34,347 nt of DNA, taken from an uncultured archaeon A07HN63. GTDB taxonomy: Archaea > Halobacteriota > Halobacteria > Halobacteriales > Haloferacaceae. The translations under genes were made by a program, and so were the position numbers. The stretch spans positions 213,233 through 247,579 of the forward strand of contig KI543214.1 in NCBI GenBank assembly GCA_000496215.1, in the 5' to 3' direction. Each line of letters begins with the position of its first letter. The stretch's first letter is position 1. Shown in pieces: positions 26,622-34,347 of the stretch. The notes beneath the pieces are model-generated. The model was not told the origin of the DNA. It searched no databases and saw nothing but the letters and a program-made list of their open reading frames with translations.

Positions 26622-27953
26622 ATGAGTAACGGCGAGGACGGCGCGGACGACGCCGAAGAGCCGGCCACCGACGACGAGGATACCGGGACGGCCGACGCCA
26701 GCGACGAATCGACCGAGCTGGCCACGACCGAGGATTTCGACGAGCGGTGTGCGGCTGCCGCCGAGGCACTCGACGCGGCCGAGACAGAGGCCGATCTCGA
26801 CGATGTCGAGGCGACCCTCGACGCGATCGACGACGATCTCCCGCCGGTCCCGGAGGCCGACGAGGAGGACGAGGAAGACCCCGAGGACCCACACGCCGAG
26901 GCCCGCGACGAGCTGGCCACACTTCGTGACGATCTGGCCGACGCCCGCGGTCCCTACGCCAGTGACGTGATCGACGAGATAGAGAACGCAGGCGACGCGA
27001 TCGACGACGGCGACTGGACCGAACAGGGCGAAGACGAGGTCGTCGACGCCGTCACGGCGGCCACCGAGAGTGTATCGGCCGAACTCGATACTGATCTTGC
27101 AGCACCGACCACGCTCGGTGAGACAGGTGACACACTCGCCGCCGTGACCGACGCTGTCGCGGACGCCGATCTCGACGCCGATGCCGACAGCGAGCATATC
27201 GAGACGCTGGTCGACGCCGCCGAGACGCTGTCGGCGGACGTCGACGCCGCCGAGGAGTGGGCCGATCTCTCCGTCCGGGAGTCGCTTCGGGCGGAGGGCT
27301 ACTACGACGTGCTGGGCCACACCAAGGATTTCCCGATGGAGTGGGCCGCACTCAAGGAACACGAACAGCGGGGCAACACCGAGATGATCCTGCTCGCACT
27401 CGACAGCCTCGACTCGGATTTCATGGAGGAACACTGTCTCAACGCACTCGAACGGATGGGCCCGCGGGCAGCGACCGACGAGGCCATCGAGACGATGCTT
27501 GCCCGCGCCGAGAAACGCGATAAACCCGCGATCCGGATTCTCGGGAAGATGGGCGCGACTGAGGCCGTCGAGACGCTGATCGAGTACGTCGATGCCGACA
27601 GCGACGCGCCGCTCCAGAAGGTCACGTTCCGTGCGCTCGGCGAGATCGGTGACGAACGGGCCGTCCAGCCGCTGGCCGATCAGCTGCTGATGGACAACGA
27701 CACGGTTCGCCCGCAGGCTGCTCGCGCACTCGGGCTGATCGGCGATACCCGGGCGATCAAACCGCTGTCGGAGACGCTGAAGGCCGACGACGAGGCGGCG
27801 GTTCGCGCACAGGCGGCGTGGGCCCTCCGACAGATCGGCACGAAACGCGCCCTCGAAGCCGTCGTCGATCACGGCAGCGACGGGACGTTCATCGTCCAGA
27901 CGGAACTCGACAAGGCGCGTGACGCGCTCGATGCCGCGGTTCCGAACGCCTGA
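26622..27953 (+). CDS. HEAT-repeat (PBS-lyase-like) protein with acidic N-terminus
   Basis: Repeated LGEIGDERAVQPLADQLLMDNDTVRPQAARALGLIGDTRAIKPLSETLKADDEAAVRAQAAWALRQIGTKRA; SD-like ggaggt before the ATG. Confidence 0.88.
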   Translation: MSNGEDGADDAEEPATDDEDTGTADASDESTELATTEDFDERCAAAAEALDAAETEADLDDVEATLDAIDDDLPPVPEADEEDEEDPEDPHAEARDELATLRDDLADARGPYASDVIDEIENAGDAIDDGDWTEQGEDEVVDAVTAATESVSAELDTDLAAPTTLGETGDTLAAVTDAVADADLDADADSEHIETLVDAAETLSADVDAAEEWADLSVRESLRAEGYYDVLGHTKDFPMEWAALKEHEQRGNTEMILLALDSLDSDFMEEHCLNALERMGPRAATDEAIETMLARAEKRDKPAIRILGKMGATEAVETLIEYVDADSDAPLQKVTFRALGEIGDERAVQPLADQLLMDNDTVRPQAARALGLIGDTRAIKPLSETLKADDEAAVRAQAAWALRQIGTKRALEAVVDHGSDGTFIVQTELDKARDALDAAVPNA

Positions 27954-28016
27954 CGACGACGCCGCTGTCGCTCGCAAGTCCAGGCACACATTCGACACAT
28001 CTCCTTCTGACCGCTA

Positions 28017-29093
28017 TCAGGTCGACACTCGGACGGTCGTCTCAGCGTCGCGCTCGGGCTGTGTTGCTGCCCCGTAGATCGCTTCGAGTTCGTCGACCGT
28101 CTGCTCGACAGAAAACCGTTCGACCGCGGACCGGGTATCGCGGTCGCCGTCGAGACACGCCCTGATTGCGCGGGCCATCGCGTCGATATCGCCGTACTCG
28201 AAACGAGCGCCGTTCTCCTCACCGATGGTCTCGTTGAACGGCTGGACGTCGGCCGCCGCGACAGGGGTGCCGCAGGCGCAGGCCTCCAGCGTCGACAGGC
28301 CGAGCGTGTCACAGGTCGACGCCGAGACGAACACGTCCAGCGAGGAGTAGAACGTCGGCAGCTTCTCGCGGTCCATGAAATCGTGAAACTCGACGTTCTC
28401 TGGGGCGTCTGCTTCGAGACCACTCCGGGCCGGCCCCTCGCCGACAAGGACGTATCGGTACGCCGGCGTTTCGGCGGCGACGCGAAGGATCTCGTCGATG
28501 TTCTTCTTCGTCGTCATGCGGCCGCTGTAGCCGACGGTTGGCCGCTCGTCGTCGAACAGTTGCTCGTCCTGTGGCTGAAACTGGTCCATTTCGATGCCGA
28601 CAGGGAGCTGGCGGGCTGTCACCTTCCGTCTGATCTTCGCCGTCGAGGCGGTTACACAGTCGAACGAGCGGAGGAACTGGTTCTCGTAGGTGACGTAGAG
28701 CCGCCCCACCGCATCGGCGAGCGTCTCGGAGCGGACCGCGCGGATGAGATACTCCTCGATCGGCGTGTGATGTGTGTAGACGGATTTGATACCGTGTTTG
28801 TTTGCGTACCGCCGGCCCATGAGCCCGGTCGACGCCGGGCCGTGACAGTGGACGACATCGAGGTCGGGCAGCGTCGAGAGCCGCCGGTAGAGCGGCAGTC
28901 GGTACTGGCGATAGAGTGGATTCGACAGCGACGGCACGGGAATCTCGGTGTCGTCCGGCTCGTAGCTGCTCTCGGGATAGACGATATAGACCGTGTGGCC
29001 ACGGGCTTCGAGGCGCTCGCGCCACGCCTTGATCGTGTAGACGACCCCGTCGATGCCGGGAAAGTAGCTGTCGGTGAAAAACCCGATATTCAT
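28017..29093 (-). CDS. Glycosyltransferase family 4
   Basis: MNIGFFTDSYFPGIDGVVYTIKAWRERLEARGHTVYIVYPE; VGYSGRMTTKKNIDEILR; PTFYSSLDVFVSASTCDTLGLSTLEACACGTPVAAA. Confidence 0.93.
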   Translation of the reverse strand: MNIGFFTDSYFPGIDGVVYTIKAWRERLEARGHTVYIVYPESSYEPDDTEIPVPSLSNPLYRQYRLPLYRRLSTLPDLDVVHCHGPASTGLMGRRYANKHGIKSVYTHHTPIEEYLIRAVRSETLADAVGRLYVTYENQFLRSFDCVTASTAKIRRKVTARQLPVGIEMDQFQPQDEQLFDDERPTVGYSGRMTTKKNIDEILRVAAETPAYRYVLVGEGPARSGLEADAPENVEFHDFMDREKLPTFYSSLDVFVSASTCDTLGLSTLEACACGTPVAAADVQPFNETIGEENGARFEYGDIDAMARAIRACLDGDRDTRSAVERFSVEQTVDELEAIYGAATQPERDAETTVRVST

Positions 29094-29207
29094 TCGCGTT
29101 GGCCGATGCATTGTGGGCAGCCCGCTTCAATCTGCCGGCCGAATCGTTCGTTGTCGACCGTGAGGAATCGCTGTTTCAGTCGCCCAGTCGTCCGATATCG
29201 AGCGTAA

Positions 29208-30158
29208 TCAGTCGTCCAGCACGGTATCGACGAAGGCCTCGGCCCCGTTCTCGTACTGCGGGTGGTCGTCGCCCTCGCAGTAGTGCTCGACCTGCTCGAT
29301 CACGGCGTCAACGCTGCGAGCCTGCGAGACTCCCTCGATATCCCTCTCGTCGGCGCGCTCGGCCAGCGCCTTCTGGAACGGCAGGAACGGGAAGATGACG
29401 CAGGGTGTGCCGGCAACGACGGTGTCCGCGATCGACGAAAACCCGGTACAGACGACGACATCGGCCGCCGCGGTGTACGGCGTCATCGTCGGTTTGGTCT
29501 CCCAGTCGTCGTCGCCGACAGTGCGCACGTGGTAGCCAGCGTCGGCAAGGCGGCGACGGATCTCGTCGAAGCCGTCGCCGTGCGTGCCCGGATTGAGCAG
29601 CACGTCGTACGGCTCGACTTCGTCGTCGGGGTCGCCCTCCTGTGCGAGCGGGCCGACGCGGGTAACCCCGTCTGGATCGGGGTCGTCGGGCCACAGCGAC
29701 GTGACGATGATCTCCTCGGCAAACTGCAGCGACACCCAGTTGTAGAACCATTGGGGCGGGCCCCAGAGCGGCCCGAGCAGGCCGGGGGTGAGATGGTCGA
29801 TCCGGTAGAACTCGATGCCCTGCCGCGCGGCGGCGATGCCCGCGAAGATGTCGTCGGTGACGAGGATATCGGGGGTTTCCTCGCGGAGCCACCGGCTGAC
29901 CTCCCGGTAGCGACGGGCCGCGTTCGGCACCAGATCGAACAGCGTATGCTGCAGAAACGACAGCGGCGTGTCGCCCTTCACGGCGACGGTCGTGAGATCC
30001 GGGTGGTCGAACCCGTTGAGTTCGACGAACCGCTTGCCCTGCCCGCCGCCAGCCATCGACACGTCGATCCCTCTGGCCTCGAACTCCTTGGCGACCGGAA
30101 TACTTCTGGCCGCGTGTCCTGCGCCGTCACACCAGTAGACGATTGCGACTGTACTCAT
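29208..30158 (-). CDS. MurG/GT28-like glycosyltransferase
   Basis: MSTVAIVYWCDGAGHAARSIPVAKEFEARGIDVSMAGGGQGKRFVE; AADVVVCTGFSSIADTVVAGTPCVIFPFLPFQKALAERADERDIEG. Confidence 0.85.
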   Translation of the reverse strand: MSTVAIVYWCDGAGHAARSIPVAKEFEARGIDVSMAGGGQGKRFVELNGFDHPDLTTVAVKGDTPLSFLQHTLFDLVPNAARRYREVSRWLREETPDILVTDDIFAGIAAARQGIEFYRIDHLTPGLLGPLWGPPQWFYNWVSLQFAEEIIVTSLWPDDPDPDGVTRVGPLAQEGDPDDEVEPYDVLLNPGTHGDGFDEIRRRLADAGYHVRTVGDDDWETKPTMTPYTAAADVVVCTGFSSIADTVVAGTPCVIFPFLPFQKALAERADERDIEGVSQARSVDAVIEQVEHYCEGDDHPQYENGAEAFVDTVLDD

Positions 30159-30281
30159 CGCCGGTTGTCCACTCTCACGAGTGCATGTTGATAAACTGAC
30201 CGTCACAGCGGCGGTGGAACCGGGTGCCGGACGCCGACCGAGACCAGAGTACATAACTGCGCCCTCCCATTGCACTCAGCT

Positions 30282-31643
30282 ATGACCGATGCGGTGGCCG
30301 ACGAGTACAACGTCGTGTTCCTGGTCCTCGATTCCCTCCGCAAGGACCGGGTCTCGGCGTACAACGAGGCCATCGACTTCACCGAGAACCTCGGGTCGAT
30401 TGCCGACGACGCAATCCGCTTCGACGACGCGGTGACGCAGGCCCCCTGGACGCTGCCCTCGCATGCCTCCATGTTCACCGGCGAGTACCCGTGGGAACAC
30501 GGCACGACCCACGCCCGCAGCTACTTCCCGACCGGGAAATCGACGTTCGTCTCCGAGTTCGGCGCGGCCGGCTATTCGACCGCCGCGATCACGTCGAACG
30601 TCTGGATCACGCCACACAAGGGGATGACCGGCGACTTCGACTACGTCGAAAACTTTCTCGGCGGCGCGGACAACCGGCTGAGCCGACGGATCTCGAAGGC
30701 GGCGACGAAACTCTACGACGCGCTCGGCACCGTCCCGAAACGAGTTCTCGGTCGCCAACTCGACCGCGCGTTCCGGCTGCTCGATGTCGACGACTCCTGT
30801 AAATCCGAGGAGACGGTCGCCGCCGCCGAGGAGTATCTCGGCGAGCGCGACGCCGACGAGGGGTTCTTCCTCTACGTCAATCTGATGGAGCCACACGAGC
30901 CGTACTACCCCCCGCAACGCTATCTCGACGAGCACGGCGTCACCGACGAGTCCAAGATTCCCCACCGGCAGAAGGACATGTTCACCAAGGACGACACCGA
31001 CTTCGACGAACTGGCCAAGGCCTACGACGCTTCGGTCGACTACACCGACGACCTCGTCGGTCGTATCACCGACGCCCTCGCCGCCAACGACCTCGACGAG
31101 GAGACGGTCGTCGTCGTGCTCTCGGATCACGGGCAGGCGCTGGGCGAAAACGGGGTCTTCGGCCACCAGTTCACCGTCATGGACCCGGTGATCGACACGG
31201 TGCTGCTCGTCGACCACCCGGAGATGGACGCCCGGACAGAGGCACGGCCGTTCGAACTCCGCGCGCTGCACGAGCTGGTGCCTGCCTACGCGGGGCTCCA
31301 GCCGATGCCAGAGGACCCCTTCGCAACGACGGTCCGCGGCGGCGTCGAGTATCCCGAGAACTTCACCGGGTACATACCGCGCGCGGAGTGGGACGAGTAC
31401 TACCGCCAGTACCGCTATCTGATCCGCGATGACACGAAAGTCGTCAAATCCGTCGCCGACGGCGGCGAACCGCGCTACGAGGCCACCGACCGAGAGACCG
31501 GCGAGTCGGTTCCGGTCCCGTCCGATCTCAGGACTGCTATCGACACGATCGAAACCGTCGATGTGGCGGGCGACGACGCTGACCAACCCGCGGAGGCCGA
31601 CGAGGAGATCACCGACCGACTGGAGGCACTGGGGTACAGATAA
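30282..31643 (+). CDS. Alkaline phosphatase superfamily ('sulfatase-like') hydrolase/transferase
   Basis: VVFLVLDSLRKDRVSAY; DDAVTQAPWTLPSHASMFTGEYPWEHGTT; VVVVLSDHGQALGENGVFGHQF. Confidence 0.9.
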   Translation: MTDAVADEYNVVFLVLDSLRKDRVSAYNEAIDFTENLGSIADDAIRFDDAVTQAPWTLPSHASMFTGEYPWEHGTTHARSYFPTGKSTFVSEFGAAGYSTAAITSNVWITPHKGMTGDFDYVENFLGGADNRLSRRISKAATKLYDALGTVPKRVLGRQLDRAFRLLDVDDSCKSEETVAAAEEYLGERDADEGFFLYVNLMEPHEPYYPPQRYLDEHGVTDESKIPHRQKDMFTKDDTDFDELAKAYDASVDYTDDLVGRITDALAANDLDEETVVVVLSDHGQALGENGVFGHQFTVMDPVIDTVLLVDHPEMDARTEARPFELRALHELVPAYAGLQPMPEDPFATTVRGGVEYPENFTGYIPRAEWDEYYRQYRYLIRDDTKVVKSVADGGEPRYEATDRETGESVPVPSDLRTAIDTIETVDVAGDDADQPAEADEEITDRLEALGYR

Positions 31644-31645
31644 CG

Positions 31646-32689
31646 ATGTCACGGATTCCGGGACTTGATATCGGGAGGAAGGAACTCATCTGGTACGGGC
31701 TTGCTGTCGCTCTCTTTGCCGGCCTGCTGTACGTTGCCGATCTCGACGAGTTCGTCAGATCGGTCAGACAGGCCGACCGCTCGCTGTTCGTTGCTGGCCT
31801 GCTGGTCGGTTTTATATCGCTGCTCGTCTGGGCGTGGGTCTGGCACCGGTTTTTCAGCCAGCTTGGGATCGAATCCACGGTGTCACGGACAGTCCGGATG
31901 TTCCTCACCGGCCATTTCCTGAACGGTGTCACGCCGCTGGGACAGTTCGGCGGCGAGCCGATCATGGCGTACATCGTCTCAGATACCACCGGCTCGGAGT
32001 ACGAGCCATCGCTGGCGGCCGTTATCTCCTCGGATATCGTCAACGCCGCGCCGTTTTTCACCTTCCCGCTTGGAGGGATCATCTATCTCGCCGCGTTCGG
32101 ACGGGTCGGCAATTTCCTGCTCAAACTCGGGCTGGTGACGGTGAGTCTCCTGACAATCGGGAGTGTCGCCGCGTATCTGCTCTGGTCCGACGACGACCGC
32201 CTCGGTGACAGCATCCTCAGCGTGCTGAATCGACTCCAGGGAATCGTTGGCCGTGGTGATTCGGTGTTCGACTCGCTCCGAGAGAGCGTCACCGAGGTGG
32301 CCGAGGCCTTCCAGCAGGCCGGCAGCGACCGCCGATTCCTGCTCACAACGGGGCTCGGCTCACATCTGGCGATTATCGCCCAGATCGCCTCGCTGTACTT
32401 CGTCTTTCGGGCTATCGGACTCGAACCGACGTTCGTCCCGCTGTACTTTCTGGTGACGCTGTCGACGATTGCGACGCTGTCACCGACGCCGGGTGGGTCG
32501 GGGACCTACGAGGCCGCCTTTGCCGCGCTGATGACGATCTTCTATCCGGTCAGTCTGGCGACCGCGCTGACCGCGGCGGTGCTGTTCCGACTGACAACCT
32601 ACTGGCCCGGCCTCGTCGTCGGTTTTGGGGCGATGTTGACGCTCACGAGCCGCGCAGACGAGGACAAACGGCCCGAGGAGTTGCAGTGA
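31646..32689 (+). CDS. Flippase-like / lysylphosphatidylglycerol synthase transmembrane family protein
   Basis: Multi-TM; FLTGHFLNGVTPLGQFGGEP and TLSPTPGGSGTYEAAFAALMTIF are typical of the family. Confidence 0.92.
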   Translation: MSRIPGLDIGRKELIWYGLAVALFAGLLYVADLDEFVRSVRQADRSLFVAGLLVGFISLLVWAWVWHRFFSQLGIESTVSRTVRMFLTGHFLNGVTPLGQFGGEPIMAYIVSDTTGSEYEPSLAAVISSDIVNAAPFFTFPLGGIIYLAAFGRVGNFLLKLGLVTVSLLTIGSVAAYLLWSDDDRLGDSILSVLNRLQGIVGRGDSVFDSLRESVTEVAEAFQQAGSDRRFLLTTGLGSHLAIIAQIASLYFVFRAIGLEPTFVPLYFLVTLSTIATLSPTPGGSGTYEAAFAALMTIFYPVSLATALTAAVLFRLTTYWPGLVVGFGAMLTLTSRADEDKRPEELQ

Positions 32690-32694
32690 GACAG

Positions 32695-32991
32695 CTATCT
32701 CTGTGATTCGATCTTGAAGACGGCCTCTTCTATATTCTCACTACGACACTCCGGACAGCGTGAGGGACGGTTGATCGGGTCGTCGTACCCACTGAACCCG
32801 CAGTTCGAACACTCCGGCGGGGCGACCAGAAATTCGGTGTCGGCGTCGTAACGGATCGACCGGGCAACGTGCTGAAGATCGCTGTACACCGTCGACACTG
32901 CGGTTTCGAGATCGGCAGCGAGTTCGCTCGCGGTCGCCTGCTCCTCGTGGAGGCGGTTGGTGAGTCGCTCACGACGCGTCGAATCGGTCAT
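32695..32991 (-). CDS. HTH + zinc-ribbon transcriptional regulator
   Basis: 98 aa; TASELAADLETAVSTVYSDLQHV HTH; CSNCGFSGYDDPINRPSRCPECRSENI zinc ribbon. Confidence 0.85.
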   Translation of the reverse strand: MTDSTRRERLTNRLHEEQATASELAADLETAVSTVYSDLQHVARSIRYDADTEFLVAPPECSNCGFSGYDDPINRPSRCPECRSENIEEAVFKIESQR

Positions 32992-33033
32992 ACCACTCCA
33001 ACGAATTGCACGTACAAAAACGCATCTCGCTGG

Positions 33034-33297
33034 TCAGGGCGGCAGGTGTCGGTCGTAGATGTTGCGACGGTGGCCGACAGGCTCGACACGCAGGGTTTCG
33101 TCGCCACGGTTCCACGAGATGATGGCACGGTAGTCACCGATGCGGAGTTTGTAGTACGGAAATCCACGGAGTGGTGCGAGGCGGTGATCCGGCCACTCGG
33201 CGGCCTCGTCGACCTTGTTCAAGATTCGATCCGCAATGTCCGGCTCAAGGTCGTCCAGTTGATCGAGTGCCTGCTCCGTGTATCGAACCTCAGTCAT
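33034..33297 (-). CDS. relE: RelE/ParE-family toxin
   Basis: MTEVRYTEQALDQLDDLEPDIADRILNKVDEAAEWPDHRLAPLRGFPYYKLRIGDYRAIISWNRGDETLRVEPVGHRRNIYD. Confidence 0.92.
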   Translation of the reverse strand: MTEVRYTEQALDQLDDLEPDIADRILNKVDEAAEWPDHRLAPLRGFPYYKLRIGDYRAIISWNRGDETLRVEPVGHRRNIYDRHLPP

Positions 33298-33565
33298 CGA
33301 TCCCGAGTCGGTCGCGTGCCTCCTCGGCCGAAACCGTCTCGCCACGGTCGGTCTGCTGTCGGCTCGTTTCGAGGGCCTCCTGCGTCTCTTCGGACAGATC
33401 GGCCGGGTTGGCCACCCACTCGCGGAGCGCGTCCCGGATCGCGGCCGACTTGCTGGCGTACCCGCGCTGTTCCCACTCGTCATCGATCCGCTCCAGCAAC
33501 GCCTCCGGCACCCGGACGTTGATCTTCTCCATCCGGTCGTCGCCGGCCTCCGTCTCTGTGCTCAT
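33290..33565 (-). CDS. Ribbon-helix-helix antitoxin
   Basis: MEKINVRVPEALLERIDDEWEQRGYASKSAAIRDALREWV RHH fold; overlaps the RelE start by 8 bp. Confidence 0.9.
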   Translation of the reverse strand: MSTETEAGDDRMEKINVRVPEALLERIDDEWEQRGYASKSAAIRDALREWVANPADLSEETQEALETSRQQTDRGETVSAEEARDRLGIDD

Positions 33566-33569
33566 ATAT

Positions 33570-33589
33570 TGTGATACAGCTGTATCACA
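33570..33589. promoter_or_regulatory. Perfect 20-bp palindrome, probable TA autoregulatory operator
   Basis: TGTGATACAG|CTGTATCACA, ending 4 bp upstream of the antitoxin ATG (33565). Confidence 0.8.
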
Positions 33590-33618
33590 CAAAAAGGTTC
33601 GTTCGACCCCCTAGATTC

Positions 33619-34335
33619 TTACTCGTCGCTTAGCCTGGCGTCGGTGATCCGTACCCGGCCGCTGTCGCCGTTCCAACTGGTATCGTAGTCGAGTTCGATC
33701 CGCCGATCCATATGGGGACCGTTCGTCACAAACGTCTCGAACTCCCCGCCCTCGCCGAGCAGGTGGACGCCGTACTCGTCGTTGAGTGCGCGGAGTTCGT
33801 CGATGGCGTCGGCGTTGAGCGTGCGACCGAGCCACGATTCGTCGAGTCCGTAGGCCGCGACCTGCAGAATCGTGATCTCGAAGCCAGCCTCCAGCATCTC
33901 GGCAGCCAGTGCCTCTGGATCGCGCTGCCATAGCGGCGCAAAGAGATCAACCCCGAGGCGGTCGCACATCTCCTGAATCCGATTTGTTTGGAATTCACTT
34001 TCGATAGCCCCGGCAGTGACCCCTGTGAGGTCGATTTCGTCGGAAAGGTTGCTGAGTGCGTCTTCAAGTGGTTCAAGTTCAGCATCGCCCTGTGCAGCCG
34101 AGTTCATCGCGTCGCTAGCGCCGAGATCACCGGGGTCAATTTCGACCAACTCAATGCCGATACTCTCGGCGGCAACGCTGGCGAGTTGTGTTTCGGGAAC
34201 ATGATACATATAGGAGTCCTCGGAGGGGTGAACAGTCAACAGTCGTGTAACATTTAGACCCTCCTCCAGCGCCTGATAGAGGGCCCACGAGGAATCTTTG
34301 CCGCCAGAAAAGAGGCTCACCCAGTCATCAGTCAT
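33619..34335 (-). CDS. Diphthine--ammonia ligase-like PP-loop ATP pyrophosphatase (Dph6/DUF71 family)
   Basis: VSLFSGGKDSSWALYQALEEG PP-loop; GEGGEFETFVTNGPHM conserved C-terminal motif. Confidence 0.9.
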   Translation of the reverse strand: MTDDWVSLFSGGKDSSWALYQALEEGLNVTRLLTVHPSEDSYMYHVPETQLASVAAESIGIELVEIDPGDLGASDAMNSAAQGDAELEPLEDALSNLSDEIDLTGVTAGAIESEFQTNRIQEMCDRLGVDLFAPLWQRDPEALAAEMLEAGFEITILQVAAYGLDESWLGRTLNADAIDELRALNDEYGVHLLGEGGEFETFVTNGPHMDRRIELDYDTSWNGDSGRVRITDARLSDE

Positions 34336-34347
34336 ACACGTTCAGAG

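Noticed and set aside
25719-27998. 759-aa minus-strand ORF opposite idsA and the HEAT-repeat gene
   Set aside because: Mirror ORF caused by GC-rich codon bias; the plus-strand genes have clear family motifs and the ORF has no recognisable domain.
30276-31652. 458-aa minus-strand ORF antisense to the alkaline phosphatase-superfamily gene
   Set aside because: Antisense artefact of codon composition.

Overview
Haloarchaeal (GC-rich, acidic-proteome) chromosomal window, mostly housekeeping and metabolic genes. I support about 40 features. They include three complete toxin-antitoxin (TA) modules (VapBC; winged-HTH antitoxin/PIN toxin; ribbon-helix-helix/RelE) and two orphan antitoxin-like genes. 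There are two tRNAs (a CAT-anticodon tRNA and tRNA-Asn-GTT) beside the CCA-adding enzyme gene. Operons and clusters are: bioY-M-N biotin transport, an iron-type ABC transporter, a gluconate-dehydrogenase-like GMC operon, alaS, a GGPP synthase, and a glycosyltransferase/alkaline-phosphatase-superfamily/flippase cluster. The least ordinary signals are: (1) a ~155-bp repeat made of four consecutive hairpins that flanks the TA-rich island at 189-1614, with one copy interrupted inside a hairpin loop by a ~112-116 bp MITE-like element; (2) two TTAGG-N4-CCTAA palindromes placing an iron ABC transporter and a GMC oxidoreductase operon under the same candidate DtxR-type control; (3) a BirA-like operator (TCGTAAACC-N14-GGTTGACGA) upstream of bioY; (4) a duplicated 3' end of tRNA-Asn ~130 bp downstream of the gene, resembling an integration scar; (5) a perfect 20-bp palindrome abutting the RHH/RelE antitoxin start; (6) a 'sulfatase' with a T-L-P-S-H active-site motif instead of C/S-x-P-S-R; (7) several single-base frameshifts that are either real pseudogenes or systematic assembly indels. 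No CRISPR array, rRNA or clear multi-gene novel defence system was seen.
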